Positions 18,511 through 27,229 are shown, numbered from the stretch's first letter. The stretch: DNA of 47,004 nucleotides from Halomonadaceae bacterium T82-2 (GCA_001577635.1 LSBP01000027.1:1-47004), one strand, 5' to 3'. The notes: generated from the sequence alone by a model not told the origin. Numbers and translations: made by a program.

Positions 18511-18519
18511 TTGTTGTTG
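18511..18519 (-). promoter_or_regulatory. CAA-repeat leader of suyA
   Basis: The minus strand reads GCAACAACAAGGAGAGGAGC before the ATG. From memory it resembles the AACAACAAGAGG Hfq/Crc site of Pseudomonas amiE. Translational catabolite repression of the desulfonation enzyme is inferred. Confidence 0.5.
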
Positions 18520-18541
18520 CCCGAGCGACGCCTTGGTGTCG

Positions 18542-18582
18542 CCTCAACTCATGTATATGACATAGTATATAGGACAGTCAAG
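18542..18582 (-). promoter_or_regulatory. Promoter/operator of suyAB
   Basis: Matches 8284-8324 at 38 of 41 positions (differences at 18553, 18572 and 18573). On the minus strand: -35 TTGACT (18581-18576), 18-bp spacer, -10 TATACA (18557-18552), start predicted about 45 nt before suyA. The spacer holds the same near-dyad around ATGaCAT. A second small dyad, CAATCT and AGATTG (18583-18599), lies just upstream. Confidence 0.8.
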
Positions 18583-18727
18583 CAATCTCGACAAGATTGT
18601 CAATGCGGCCGACGGACGGATGCACTCCTGCCACGGCCCTGACGGGCACCGCAGTGCGGAACACGAAACAACGGGAAGGAATGAATCGAGAGTGCCCGAG
18701 CGCCGGAACGGACGCCGGCGCCGGGGA

Positions 18728-19618
18728 TCAGCGGGATTCGAGCAGGAAGACCTTGAAGGCCTGCCAGAGGGGGCTGCGATAGCGTTCGGGGTGCCAGACC
18801 AGCGAGAAGGCCCGGGTCAGCTGCAGGGGCGACGGCAGGGCCACCAGTTCGCCGCGCTCGAGCTCGCCGGCCACGCTCAGCCGGGACAGGCAACCCAGGC
18901 CGAAGCCGGCACGCACGGCCTGCTTGATCGCCTCGTGCTGATCGAGCTCCATGCGCACGCGGATGCGCTCGACATGGGAATGAATTGCCGCCTCGAAGAT
19001 CGAACGCGTCCCCGAGCCTGGCTCGCGCAGGATCCACTGCGCCGACTGCAGTGCCTCGGCATCCAGCGCCTCGCGTTGCGCGAATGGGTGCTGCGGGCCG
19101 GCGACCACCACCATCTCGTCCTGGCGCCATACCTCGCTGATCAGCCGTGACTCGGTGCACTGCCCCTCGATCAGCCCCAGATCCGCGTCGAAACGCAGAA
19201 TGTCGCGCATCACGTCTTCGGTGTTGCGCAGGCGCAGCTGCAGATCCACCCCGGGATGCTGCTCGATGAAGCGCCCGGCCAGGGTCGGCAACAGGTAGGT
19301 GCCGATCGTCGCGCTGGCGGCCACATGCAGCGTTCCCCGCAGCTCCCCTTCCGGCTCGCGCGCGGCGACGACCAGGTCATCGACCCCGTTGAGCACCTTC
19401 TCGGCGTGAGGAAGCAGGCGAAGCGCCGCGTCGTTGAGCTCGAGCCGTCGTCCCAGCCGCTCGAAGAGCACCACGCCGAGCTGGCGCTCCAGATCCGCCA
19501 ACGCCTGACTGGTGGCCGATGGCGACAGGCTGAGATGGCGTGCCGCGGCACTGACGGTACCGAAGCGCACCACGGCGACGAAGACCTGCAATTGACGAAA
19601 GGTGATGGGGGGCAGCAT
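18728..19618 (-). CDS. LysR-family regulator, YeiE/CbbR-like
   Basis: 296 residues with an N-terminal LysR helix-turn-helix (TFRQLQVFVAVVRFGTVSAA, then SLSPSATSQALADLERQLGV) and an effector domain of two lobes (GTLHVAASATIGTYLLPTLA, EPGSGTRSIFEAAI). ATG 19618 faces the YeiH-type gene 112 bp away, an arrangement seen for yeiE-yeiH in enterics, where YeiE is reported to respond to sulfite. It probably activates the exporter when sulfite or sulfate builds up from SuyAB; the effector is inferred. Confidence 0.85.
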   Translation of the reverse strand: MLPPITFRQLQVFVAVVRFGTVSAAARHLSLSPSATSQALADLERQLGVVLFERLGRRLELNDAALRLLPHAEKVLNGVDDLVVAAREPEGELRGTLHVAASATIGTYLLPTLAGRFIEQHPGVDLQLRLRNTEDVMRDILRFDADLGLIEGQCTESRLISEVWRQDEMVVVAGPQHPFAQREALDAEALQSAQWILREPGSGTRSIFEAAIHSHVERIRVRMELDQHEAIKQAVRAGFGLGCLSRLSVAGELERGELVALPSPLQLTRAFSLVWHPERYRSPLWQAFKVFLLESR

Positions 19619-19642
19619 ACGGTTCTACTTAACAGTCATTTC

Positions 19643-19658
19643 GTTATTATCCAATAAC
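19643..19658. promoter_or_regulatory. Dyad in the LysR/YeiH divergent promoter
   Basis: GTTATT (19643-19648) and AATAAC (19653-19658) are perfect 6-bp arms around ATCC, and contain the T-N11-A signature of LysR sites. It lies 25 bp upstream of the LysR gene in an AT-rich stretch and suits a site controlling both directions. Confidence 0.6.
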
Positions 19659-19730
19659 ACATATCGCTATTCCCGTTTAGCCTATCGAGCAATATAACGA
19701 CGACATCGTCAGATACGGGAGAGCGCAATC

Positions 19731-20729
19731 ATGTGGCAAGGACTGATACTCTGCGCCGGCCTGACCCTCGGCGGGTTCCTGCTGGCCCATGCACCCGGCA
19801 TCGCCGACAGCGGGATCAGCCCGCTGGTCTTCTCGCTGCTGCTCGGCCTGGTGATCGGCAACCTGCCCTTCATCGGCCGCCTGCCTCAGGCACGGCCGGG
19901 ACTGCAGTTCGCCACCCGCTGGCTGCTGCGCAGCGGCATCGTGCTGTTCGGCCTGTCACTGACCCTCCAGCAGGTGCTGGGCCTCGGTCCCAAGGTGATC
20001 CTGCTCGACACCCTGGTCATCACCACCGTGCTGGTGGTCGGCTACTGGGCGGGCACGCGCCTGCTGGGACTCGATCGCGAGACGGCGCTGCTGACCAGTG
20101 CCGGCAGCGCGATCTGCGGCGCCGCCGCCGTACTGGCAACCGAAACCACGATCCGCTCGAAGCCGGCGGCCACCTCGATGGCGGTGGCCACCGTGGTGCT
20201 GTTCGGCTCGCTGGCGATGCTGGTCTATCCGCTGCTCTATCCGCTCACCGGCATGGATGAAGGACTGTTCGGCATCTACATCGGCGCCACCGTGCATGAA
20301 GTGGCCCAGGTGGTCGCCGCCGGTGATGCGGTCGGCCCGCAGGCACTGGCCAATGCGGTGATCGTCAAGCTGGTCCGGGTCATGCTGCTGGTGCCCTTCC
20401 TGCTGGTGGTCGGCCAATGGTGGATCCGCAGCCGGGCAGCCGATGACACGACGGAGGTGGCCCGCGGCGGGCTGGTGATCCCGTGGTTCGCCTTCGGCTT
20501 CCTGGCGGTGGTGATCTTCAACAGCTTCATCGTCCTGCCCGCGCCGCTTCACGAAGGTCTGGTGGTGATCGGCCAGATCGCCCTGGCCATGGCGATGGCG
20601 GCCCTGGGCTTCGAGACACGCCTGGAAAAGCTCAAGGCGCTGGGCATCAAGCCGTTCCTGCTGGCGCTGGGACTGTTTGCCATGCTGATCGGCGGCGGCA
20701 TGCTGGTCACCCCGCTGCTGATGAGCTGA
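19731..20729 (+). CDS. yeiH: YeiH-family putative sulfate/sulfite exporter
   Basis: 332 residues, almost entirely hydrophobic, with about ten membrane helices: the UPF0324/YeiH family. Landmarks are GISPLVFSLLLGLVIGNLPF, RSGIVLFGLSLTLQQVLGLG, SAGSAICGAAAVLATETTIR and IYIGATVHEVAQVVAAGDAV. GGGAGAG precedes the ATG. Family members occur next to sulfonate-degrading genes and are proposed to export sulfite or sulfate. Here it lies 1.2 kb from suyAB, which makes sulfite. Divergent from its LysR gene and closed by a strong terminator. Transport direction and ligand are inferred. Confidence 0.85.
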   Translation: MWQGLILCAGLTLGGFLLAHAPGIADSGISPLVFSLLLGLVIGNLPFIGRLPQARPGLQFATRWLLRSGIVLFGLSLTLQQVLGLGPKVILLDTLVITTVLVVGYWAGTRLLGLDRETALLTSAGSAICGAAAVLATETTIRSKPAATSMAVATVVLFGSLAMLVYPLLYPLTGMDEGLFGIYIGATVHEVAQVVAAGDAVGPQALANAVIVKLVRVMLLVPFLLVVGQWWIRSRAADDTTEVARGGLVIPWFAFGFLAVVIFNSFIVLPAPLHEGLVVIGQIALAMAMAALGFETRLEKLKALGIKPFLLALGLFAMLIGGGMLVTPLLMS

Positions 20730-20753
20730 TCCCGCGCTCTCAGCCGATACCAG

Positions 20754-20787
20754 GCGCCCCCGGCTCAATGAGTCGGGGGCGCTTTTT
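20754..20787 (+). terminator. Rho-independent terminator of yeiH
   Basis: GCGCCCCCG (20754-20762) pairs with CGGGGGCGC (20774-20782); the loop can extend by CTC/GAG. TTTTT follows at 20783-20787. It ends the yeiH transcript 25 bp after its stop. Confidence 0.9.
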
Positions 20788-20807
20788 CGTGAGGATGATG
20801 GCGTGAA

Positions 20808-22148
20808 TCAGTCGCCGGCCAGCGAGGCGCCGCGCCCCACGGCATAGTAAAGCAGCCCGGCCTGGCGAGCTGCCTGCGGATCGTAGAGATTGCGCCCATC
20901 GATCACCACGGGCGTCGTCAGGGTCCGACGCAGCCAGACGAAATCGACACTGCGGAAGGCCTTCCACTCGGTGCAGATCACCAGGGCATCGGCGCCGGCC
21001 ACGGCAGCCTCGCGACCCTCGACCAACACCAGGTCGTCGCGCTCGCCGTACAGCCGACGGCACTCGTCCATCGCCTCGGGATCGTAGGCCTGAACCCGGG
21101 CGCCGGCGGCCCAGAGCGCCTCCATCAGCACCCGGCTCGGTGCCTCACGCATGTCGTCGGTGTTGGGCTTGAAGGCCAGCCCCCACAGCGCCACCGTCTT
21201 GCCGCTCAGGTCGCCGTCGAAGGCCTGGGCCAGCTTGGCGAACAGCGTCGCCTTCTGGCGGTGATTGACCGCCTCCACCGCCTCGAGCAGTTCGGCCCGG
21301 TACGCCACCTCGCCCGCCGTGCGCGCCAGCGCCTGAACGTCCTTGGGGAAGCAGGAACCGCCGTAGCCGCACCCCGGGTAGATGAAGTGATAACCGATGC
21401 GCGGATCCGAGCCGATGCCCCGACGCACCTCCTCCACGTCCGCCCCCAGCCGCTCGGCGAGGTTGGCGATCTCGTTCATGAAGCTGATCTTGGTGGCGAG
21501 CATGGCGTTGGCCGCATACTTGGTCAGCTCGGCGCTCCTCACGTCCATGAACATCAGCTTTTCATGGTGGCGATTGTAGGGGGCATAGCACTCGCGCATC
21601 AGCGCCTCGACGCGCGGCGAGTCGGTACCCACGATGATCCGCGCCCCGTGGGTGAAGTCCTCGATCGCCGCGCCTTCCTTGAGGAATTCGGGATTGGAAC
21701 AGACGTCGAACTCGAGCTCGCTGCCGCGTGCCGCCAGCGCCCCGCTCACCGCCTCGCGCACCCGATCGGCGGTGCCCACCGGCACGGTGGACTTGTCGAC
21801 GATGACCCGATAGCCGTCCATGTGCTCGCCGATGGTGCGCGCCACCGCCAGCACATACTGCAGGTCGGCACTGCCGTCCTCGTCGGGCGGCGTACCCACG
21901 GCGATGAACTGCAGGGTGCCGAAGGCCACGGCGGCCGCCGGATCAGTCGTGAATCGCAGGCGCCCCTCGGCGACATTATGGCTGACCAGGGCCTCGAGCC
22001 CCGGTTCGTAGATGGGGATCTCGCCGGCCTCGAGGCGGGCAATCTTGGCCGCATCGACGTCCATGCACAGGACCTCGTGGCCGACGTCCGACAGACAGGC
22101 ACCGGTAACCAGGCCCACGTAGCCCGTGCCGAAGATGGTGATCTGCAT
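20808..22148 (-). CDS. ugd: UDP-glucose 6-dehydrogenase
   Basis: 446 residues from ATG 22148, with AAGGAAC upstream. Motifs: N-terminal Rossmann [20 protein letters not shown], the [16 protein letters not shown] loop, catalytic Cys in [18 protein letters not shown], and the C-terminal [19 protein letters not shown] block. It oxidises UDP-glucose to UDP-glucuronate with two NAD+. It is 22 bp downstream of a UDP-glucuronate-epimerase-like gene, so the pair would supply UDP-glucuronate and UDP-galacturonate for extracellular polysaccharide or lipopolysaccharide. Confidence 0.95.
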   Translation of the reverse strand: MQITIFGTGYVGLVTGACLSDVGHEVLCMDVDAAKIARLEAGEIPIYEPGLEALVSHNVAEGRLRFTTDPAAAVAFGTLQFIAVGTPPDEDGSADLQYVLAVARTIGEHMDGYRVIVDKSTVPVGTADRVREAVSGALAARGSELEFDVCSNPEFLKEGAAIEDFTHGARIIVGTDSPRVEALMRECYAPYNRHHEKLMFMDVRSAELTKYAANAMLATKISFMNEIANLAERLGADVEEVRRGIGSDPRIGYHFIYPGCGYGGSCFPKDVQALARTAGEVAYRAELLEAVEAVNHRQKATLFAKLAQAFDGDLSGKTVALWGLAFKPNTDDMREAPSRVLMEALWAAGARVQAYDPEAMDECRRLYGERDDLVLVEGREAAVAGADALVICTEWKAFRSVDFVWLRRTLTTPVVIDGRNLYDPQAARQAGLLYYAVGRGASLAGD

Positions 22149-22170
22149 GAGGCGTTCCTTGAGTCGACAA

Positions 22171-23178
22171 TCAACACTGATAAAAGTCGCGATACCAGTC
22201 GACGAAGCGGGACACCCCCTCGTCGACACTGACCTGCGGCCGGTAGCCGGTCACCTCGAAAAGCGCCTCGGTATCGGCCCAGGTCTGCACCACGTCGCCG
22301 GCCTGCATGGGCTGGAAGTCGCACAGCGCGGTCTTGCCGGTGGCACGCTCGATGGCACGAATGAAGTCCATCAACGCCACCGGGCTGCCGTGGCCGATGT
22401 TGTAGAGCGTGAACGGCGCCTTGGCGGTATCCGGCGTGGTGGCTTCCTGCGGCCATTCGGCATGCCCGCCGGGCACCACATCGAGGATGCGCACCACCCC
22501 CTCGACGATATCGTCGATGTAGGTGAAATCCCGTGACAGTTCGCCATGGTTGTAGACCGGCAACGGCCGCCCTTCGAGTATCGCCCGGGTGAACTTGAAC
22601 AGCGCCATGTCGGGGCGCCCCCAGGGGCCGTAGACGGTGAAGAAGCGCAGCCCGGTCATGGGGATGCCGTACAGATGGGCATAGGTATGCCCCATCAGCT
22701 CGTTCGACTTCTTGGTCGCGGCATACAGGCTGATGGGATGATCGACCGGGTCCCGGGTGTCGAACGGCACCTTGGGATTCATGCCGTAGACCGAGCTCGA
22801 CGAGGCATAGACCAGGTGGCCGACCTGCTGATGGCGGCACCCCTCGAGCACGTTGAGGTGCCCCACCAGGTTGGACTGGACGTAGGCGTGCGGATTGTCG
22901 AGGGAGTAGCGCACCCCGGCCTGGGCGGCCAGGTGCACGACGCGATCGAAGCGCTCGCCGGCGAACAGCCGCTGCATGGCCTCGCCGTCGGCCAGGTCGA
23001 TGCACTCGAAACGCACGTTGTCGAAGGCCTTCAGATCCGCGAGACGCGCCTGCTTGAGCGCGACGTCGTAATAGTCGTTGAGGTTGTCGATGCCGACGAT
23101 GGCGTGTCCTTCACGAGCCAGCCGTCTGGCAACCGCATGACCGATGAAGCCGGCCATGCCGGTGATCAGAATGTTCAT
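22171..23178 (-). CDS. NAD-dependent epimerase, UDP-glucuronate 4-epimerase type (CapI-like)
   Basis: 335 residues from ATG 23178; the frame opens earlier at 23208, but the Rossmann start [20 protein letters not shown] fits ATG 23178. An extended SDR with TGMAGFIG, the catalytic [11 protein letters not shown] Tyr and Lys, [14 protein letters not shown] and [15 protein letters not shown], typical of the CapI/UDP-glucuronate epimerase group. Product: UDP-galacturonate from UDP-glucuronate made by the adjacent ugd. Other UDP-sugar epimerases share this fold; the ugd pairing favours the assignment. Confidence 0.88.
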   Translation of the reverse strand: MNILITGMAGFIGHAVARRLAREGHAIVGIDNLNDYYDVALKQARLADLKAFDNVRFECIDLADGEAMQRLFAGERFDRVVHLAAQAGVRYSLDNPHAYVQSNLVGHLNVLEGCRHQQVGHLVYASSSSVYGMNPKVPFDTRDPVDHPISLYAATKKSNELMGHTYAHLYGIPMTGLRFFTVYGPWGRPDMALFKFTRAILEGRPLPVYNHGELSRDFTYIDDIVEGVVRILDVVPGGHAEWPQEATTPDTAKAPFTLYNIGHGSPVALMDFIRAIERATGKTALCDFQPMQAGDVVQTWADTEALFEVTGYRPQVSVDEGVSRFVDWYRDFYQC

Positions 23179-23263
23179 GAGCGCAATGCACCAGGCAACG
23201 CGGGACACACGACATCGCGTGCCCCGCAGGGCGGAAACGGGTGAATGAGGGCCATGCCGGGCA

Positions 23264-23773
23264 TCAGGTCGCCCGCCGTGCCGAGAACCGCCCCAGCAAT
23301 CCCAGCACGATCAGCAGCAGCGCACCCAGCGAGATCGCCGCGAGCGCATTGTCCAGCGAGACCAGCCGCGGGTCGTTCAGCGCGCCCTGCGCCTGACGCA
23401 GGCCATAGAGAGACAGCTGACCGGCCCCGGCGATCAGTCCCAGCAGCAGCCCCAGCGGCAGGCAGGCCGCCATACCACGCGGAAAGGGAACACGCAGGCT
23501 CGGCATGGCGGGAAGCCGCCAGCCACGCCGGGAGCGGGAAGCGGAAGCGGCCTTGCCGGCGGAACGACCGGCGGAGCGCTTGCCACTGTCGGTGGAGGAT
23601 CGCCGGCGGCGGGCACCGGAGGCCTTGGACGACGTGCCGGACCGGCGCCGCTTGCGGGATCCGGTGGCGGGGGCACTGCGCGCCGCGATACGGCGTCTCG
23701 TGAAGCGCACCAGGGAAACGGCCAGGATACCGCTCAGTGCCAGCAACGAAATGAAGAAGATCAACGCGGGCAT
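23264..23773 (-). CDS. Membrane protein with Arg/Ser-rich basic linker, unknown function
   Basis: 169 residues with an unusual plan: one N-terminal helix (about 2-22, LIFFISLLALSGILAVSLVR), then about 70 residues very rich in Arg, Ser, Ala and Lys (for example SRKRRRSGTSSKASGARRRR), then two C-terminal helices (about 105-120 and 145-163). The basic stretch would be cytoplasmic by the positive-inside rule. It lies 86 bp upstream of the epimerase and may share its transcript. I do not recognise the family. Confidence 0.6.
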   Translation of the reverse strand: MPALIFFISLLALSGILAVSLVRFTRRRIAARSAPATGSRKRRRSGTSSKASGARRRRSSTDSGKRSAGRSAGKAASASRSRRGWRLPAMPSLRVPFPRGMAACLPLGLLLGLIAGAGQLSLYGLRQAQGALNDPRLVSLDNALAAISLGALLLIVLGLLGRFSARRAT

Positions 23774-23876
23774 GCTCGGCTCTCGTCCACGGCAAAGCCA
23801 TACAGGGTAGCGCGATCCCTTGCTGACGTCAGGCGGGTCCGTCCGCTGGCCCGCCGCTTTCTCGGACGTACCTCGA

Positions 23877-24110
23877 TTAATACAGGCCGGCGTTCTTCAG
23901 TTCGGAAGCGAACTGATGGGCGACCCGGTTCATCTGCGTGGGGTCGACGCCCGGCAGCATCTTTCGGAGTTCGGCAAACAGGCTTTCCGCATCGCTGTGA
24001 CGCCCCGAATAGATCAGCAGGAACAGGTACTGTTCGATCTGCTTGTCCGTATAGATGCTGCCGGACTGATGCTGACGTGCCTTCCAGGTATTAACGCGCT
24101 TGTTCGACAT
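23877..24110 (-). CDS. Small protein of unknown function
   Basis: 77 residues from ATG 24110. Sequence is mostly helical and polar: DKQIEQYLFLLIYSGRHSDA, then ESLFAELRKMLPGVDPTQMN and RVAHQFASELKNAGLY. No signal or membrane segment. The frame is also open to a GTG at 24158. A separate minus-strand reading frame from ATG 24171 (MNKTSESSSRYRAIHEIVAG) overlaps this start and stops at 24091; the pair might be one gene broken by a frameshift. It lies downstream of the MotB-like gene. Function unknown. Confidence 0.55.
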   Translation of the reverse strand: MSNKRVNTWKARQHQSGSIYTDKQIEQYLFLLIYSGRHSDAESLFAELRKMLPGVDPTQMNRVAHQFASELKNAGLY

Positions 24111-24181
24111 GACCTGCCACAATCTCGTGGATTGCCCGATAACGGGACGATGATTCACTGGTTTTATTCATGATACCGCAT

Positions 24182-25123
24182 TCAATGCGCTTCCGGGGCA
24201 TGAATGATGACCTCGACCCGGCGATTGGCCGCTCGTCCTGCGGCGCTGCGGTTGCTCTGCAGCGGCCGGGTGTCCGCATAGCCGACGGCACGCAGGCGCT
24301 CGGGGTCGATACCGGCCTGAACCAGATAGCGCAGAATGGCAGTGGCCCGCGCGCTCGACAGCTCCCAGTTCGAGGGGAACCGCGGCGTGTCGATGGGCAC
24401 GCTGTCGGTATGGCCCTCGACCGAAATCTCGCCGTCGTAGCGCTGGAGAATCGCCACCAGCTGATTGATCATCTCGCGCCCGCCCCCGGTGAGCGCGGCA
24501 TCGCCGGAACCGAACAGCAGGTGATCCTGGATGCGCAGGTTGATGCCGCCCTTGACCCGCGACACCTCGACACCATTGATGACGGGCAGCGGGCGCGATG
24601 CCGCCTCGGCGACACGCAGCGCGGCGTCTCTGGCCGCCGGATCGAGCCGGACAGGCGATGCAGCCGACAGCCGTTCGGCGGCGGTGATGGCGGCATGTGA
24701 CAGCCTGGGAGGTGGCGTGCCGACCGGCGACAGCATGGGGCCGGCAACCAGCCGGGCGCTGGCCAGTGCCGTCGGCGTCAAGCGTGGCGGCGCCAGCAGC
24801 GCCGATACGCGGATCCCGGTCACCCGGTTCGTCTCGAGCGGAAAGCGTGGCGAGGCAGCCGCCGGCGCAGCCTGAACGGCAACAGCCACCCGGGCCGCCG
24901 TTTCGCTCACCGGCACAGCCGGCGCTCCATCGGCCACCCCACCGCCGGCCACCGCGGCCAGTACACCGAACTTGCCACTGAGCGTCAGCAGCAGCACGAA
25001 CAGCGTGACCAGCAGGGTCATGATGTCGATGTAGCTGATCATCCACCCCTCGCCGTCGCGCCCCTCGTGACGCACCGACAGCAGGCGCTCCCGGCGACTG
25101 CGGTGCCTCGGCACGTCAAGCAT
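24182..25123 (-). CDS. motB: MotB/PomB-like stator protein with OmpA peptidoglycan-binding domain
   Basis: 313 residues from ATG 25123. The N-terminal helix GWMISYIDIMTLLVTLFVLL carries the ion-binding Asp (residue 33), and an OmpA-like domain fills about 180-305 (ISVEGHTDSVPIDTPRFPSN, LSSARATAILRYLV, NRRVEVIIHA). Between them is a linker of about 120 residues rich in Ala, Pro, Val and Arg, longer than in enteric MotB. Its start overlaps the MotA stop by 8 bp. Anchored to peptidoglycan, it would form the ion channel with MotA. No flagellar genes are in the window. An alternative is a non-flagellar MotAB-like motor. Confidence 0.85.
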   Translation of the reverse strand: MLDVPRHRSRRERLLSVRHEGRDGEGWMISYIDIMTLLVTLFVLLLTLSGKFGVLAAVAGGGVADGAPAVPVSETAARVAVAVQAAPAAASPRFPLETNRVTGIRVSALLAPPRLTPTALASARLVAGPMLSPVGTPPPRLSHAAITAAERLSAASPVRLDPAARDAALRVAEAASRPLPVINGVEVSRVKGGINLRIQDHLLFGSGDAALTGGGREMINQLVAILQRYDGEISVEGHTDSVPIDTPRFPSNWELSSARATAILRYLVQAGIDPERLRAVGYADTRPLQSNRSAAGRAANRRVEVIIHAPEAH

Positions 25124-25934
25124 TGACGGCAGCGCCCCGTTTCTCGCGAGCGGACCTCGGCAGGGTCTCGCGAATCTCGTCCGGCGGAGTGGCCACGAAC
25201 GACTTGAGGGTTTCCTCGATGAAGGACGGTACACGCCGCCGGGCGATCAGCGACACGCCTTCCATGACCATGTTCATGGCGATCAGCCGCTGCTCGGTAC
25301 GACGCTCCAGCTTGACCGCGATCGGCTTGCACACCAGGTTGGCCAGCAGAATGCCGTAGAGGGTGGAGAGCAGCGCCACGGCCATGCGCGAACCGATCGT
25401 GGCAATATCGCCGACCTGCATTACATCAAGCATGTCGACCAGCCCCACCAGTGTGCCGATCATGCCGAAGGCCGGCGCATAGGCCGCCATGGTGCGGAAT
25501 ATCTGGGCCTCGGCCAGTTCTCGCGCCTTGAGACGCGCGATCCGCCAGTGCAGCAGGTCGATGATTTCCTCCTCGCGGGTATTGTCGATGACCAGCTGCA
25601 CGCCGGTACGCAGAAACGGGTTACGGGTTTCCTCCAGCGCACGCTCAACGGCGCGGATATCGCCCTTGAACCACAAGCGCGCCATGGCAACCAGTTCCTG
25701 AATGTCCTGCTCGGCGTAATCGTCCTCGCGCCGAAAGACCACCAGCACCAGCCGCACGACACGCACGACCTCTCGCAGGGGGTAACTGATGAAGGTTGCC
25801 GCCAGGGTGCCGGCCAGCACGATGATCAGGCCCGGCAGATTGACAAAGCTCATGGCCGAATCAGCACTCAGCAGAACCACGCAGGCCAGAAGCAGCAAAC
25901 TGGCGATGATGCCGATGAAGGTGGAGGCGTTCAT
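25116..25934 (-). CDS. motA: MotA/PomA-like stator protein
   Basis: 272 residues with four membrane helices (about 4-22, 30-50, 155-178, 186-206) and a large cytoplasmic loop between helices 2 and 3. Landmarks: PGLIIVLAGTLAATFISYPL, AMAAYAPAFGMIGTLVGLVD-type third helix, and ALLSTLYGILLANLVCKPIA. Glycine and hydrophobic spacing resemble sodium-type PomA. Overlapping start with motB gives coupled translation. Supplies torque by ion flow in flagellar motors; the lone operon, distant from flagellar genes here, leaves its partner open. Confidence 0.85.
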   Translation of the reverse strand: MNASTFIGIIASLLLLACVVLLSADSAMSFVNLPGLIIVLAGTLAATFISYPLREVVRVVRLVLVVFRREDDYAEQDIQELVAMARLWFKGDIRAVERALEETRNPFLRTGVQLVIDNTREEEIIDLLHWRIARLKARELAEAQIFRTMAAYAPAFGMIGTLVGLVDMLDVMQVGDIATIGSRMAVALLSTLYGILLANLVCKPIAVKLERRTEQRLIAMNMVMEGVSLIARRRVPSFIEETLKSFVATPPDEIRETLPRSAREKRGAAVNA

Positions 25935-26097
25935 GAAGGGTCGACTGTCGATGGATTCGGTGAAGGTGCCATCCTAACGCCGCCGTCGAACGACAAAGCC
26001 ATGAAAAGCGTCACACGGGCACCACTCTTCAAGGCTTGCAGCGCATGCTCCGGGGCAGGAAGCAGGAACAGTGCACGCTTTTCCGAAGCGCCGGGAA

Positions 26098-26343
26098 TCA
26101 GCCGGCATCGCTCTCCAGCATGAGCGACAGCAGGTTTCGCACACTTTCCTCGGACTGATGAAAGTCGGCCATCAGGGTACGCAGACGCTGCTCGAAATCC
26201 TGCGGCACATATTCTTCCTGCCGAGACTCGGGCGTTTCCAGGTCACGCAATGCCCTGGCAAAGGCGTCATCGAGCTCACTGAACTTGCGCAACTTCTCGC
26301 GTTCGCTGAGTTGCGCGGGTTTTCTCGAACCGTAGTTTTTCAT
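26098..26343 (-). CDS. MvaT-like oligomerisation domain protein lacking a DNA-binding half
   Basis: 81 residues. The C-terminal part aligns with the coiled-coil half of the neighbouring MvaT: DFEQRLRTLMADFHQSEESV here against QFKERLEALMTEFDKSPRDV there, followed by a shared hydrophobic ending (LLSLM, IDMLD). The AT-DNA-binding half, with the KNPHTGEVVETRGGN segment, is absent and the frame ends cleanly. Only weak ribosome-site support. It could form mixed oligomers with MvaT and modulate silencing, as truncated H-NS proteins do; this is inference from a by-eye alignment. It lies 257 bp downstream of mvaT on the same strand. Confidence 0.6.
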   Translation of the reverse strand: MKNYGSRKPAQLSEREKLRKFSELDDAFARALRDLETPESRQEEYVPQDFEQRLRTLMADFHQSEESVRNLLSLMLESDAG

Positions 26344-26502
26344 AGATTGACTGCAGCAAGGCCATCAGGACAGGCCGGTCTTCGAAACTCCTTGCGCAAC
26401 AGGCCGTCAGGGAAAATAGACATACTGAACACTGTGGCATGGTGCATGGCATTCATGCCTTGCAAAGAGAGAAAAGCATGGTAGCCGAAGCCAGGCAAAA
26501 TG

Positions 26503-26521
26503 AAAACACGGCATTGCCGTG
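26503..26521 (-). terminator. Terminator downstream of mvaT
   Basis: On the minus strand CACGGC, three bases, GCCGTG (26521-26507) is followed by TTTTCATTTT. It lies 80 bp past the mvaT stop and separates mvaT from the short MvaT-like gene. The rest of 26344-26600 shows nothing I can assign. Confidence 0.65.
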
Positions 26522-26600
26522 CCGTTAGGGGGCATCCTCGGGCCACTGTCGCTTCGTCTCTCGCCGGAAGCGGAGGACCAGCGACCCGAGGTCGGCAGAA

Positions 26601-26978
26601 TCAGTCTTCGGTACGCACCAGCCAGGATTCCACGGTCTTGGTGCCATGCTCATCCTTCCACGCTTTCAGCGTCTTCTGATTGCCGCCACGCGTCTCGACG
26701 ACTTCCCCGGTATGCGGGTTCTTGTAGATCTTCAACTTGCGCTTGCGGCGACCACCGGTGCTCTTGGGCTGAGCCACCGAGGTATTCGCCTGCGGCTTGG
26801 GATCAAGCATGTCGATCACGTCACGGGGTGACTTGTCGAACTCCGTCATCAGGGCTTCGAGGCGCTCCTTGAACTGCAGTTCGCTCTTGAGGCGATCATC
26901 GCCCTCCAGCTGCTTCAACTCCTCGGAGATCTGCTTGAGCAGCTGTTCCTTTTTCATGTATTCGCTTAACAGGGACAT
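26601..26978 (-). CDS. mvaT: MvaT-type H-NS-like nucleoid protein
   Basis: 125 residues from ATG 26978, preceded by AGGTG; a longer frame to 27017 exists but lacks family similarity. N-terminal coiled coil (MSLLSEYMKKEQLLKQISEE to about residue 60), a variable linker rich in Lys and Arg, then the C-terminal AT-DNA-binding domain LKIYKNPHTGEVVETRGGN and KTLKAWKDEHGTKTVESW. This is the pseudomonad/halomonad counterpart of H-NS; it binds AT-rich DNA and silences horizontally acquired genes. The 27018-27230 interval upstream is AT-rich and probably holds its promoter. A truncated relative lies downstream. Confidence 0.95.
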   Translation of the reverse strand: MSLLSEYMKKEQLLKQISEELKQLEGDDRLKSELQFKERLEALMTEFDKSPRDVIDMLDPKPQANTSVAQPKSTGGRRKRKLKIYKNPHTGEVVETRGGNQKTLKAWKDEHGTKTVESWLVRTED

Positions 26979-27229
26979 TATCTTGCACCTCGGGATTTCG
27001 GGATAGGAAATGCGCACGCATTATCCGTGTTTTTATTCATGATGCCAAGTCCATATCGGTACTGGTCCGACAACCAACAACGAGAGCTAATAAAAATTAA
27101 GAAACACTTAACCCATTAAGCGCCAAAATCGCTCCTGGGAATTGGAGGAAGACAATCGCCACACATTTCAATTCGCCACTTGAACTGGCTTTCACCGACT
27201 TGGACAAACCGCTCCCTCCCACCTTACCA

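Noticed and set aside
18700-18721. GCGCCGG-N8-CCGGCGC stem after the LysR stop as a terminator
   Set aside because: Seven base pairs with no T run in sequence this GC-rich is weak evidence.
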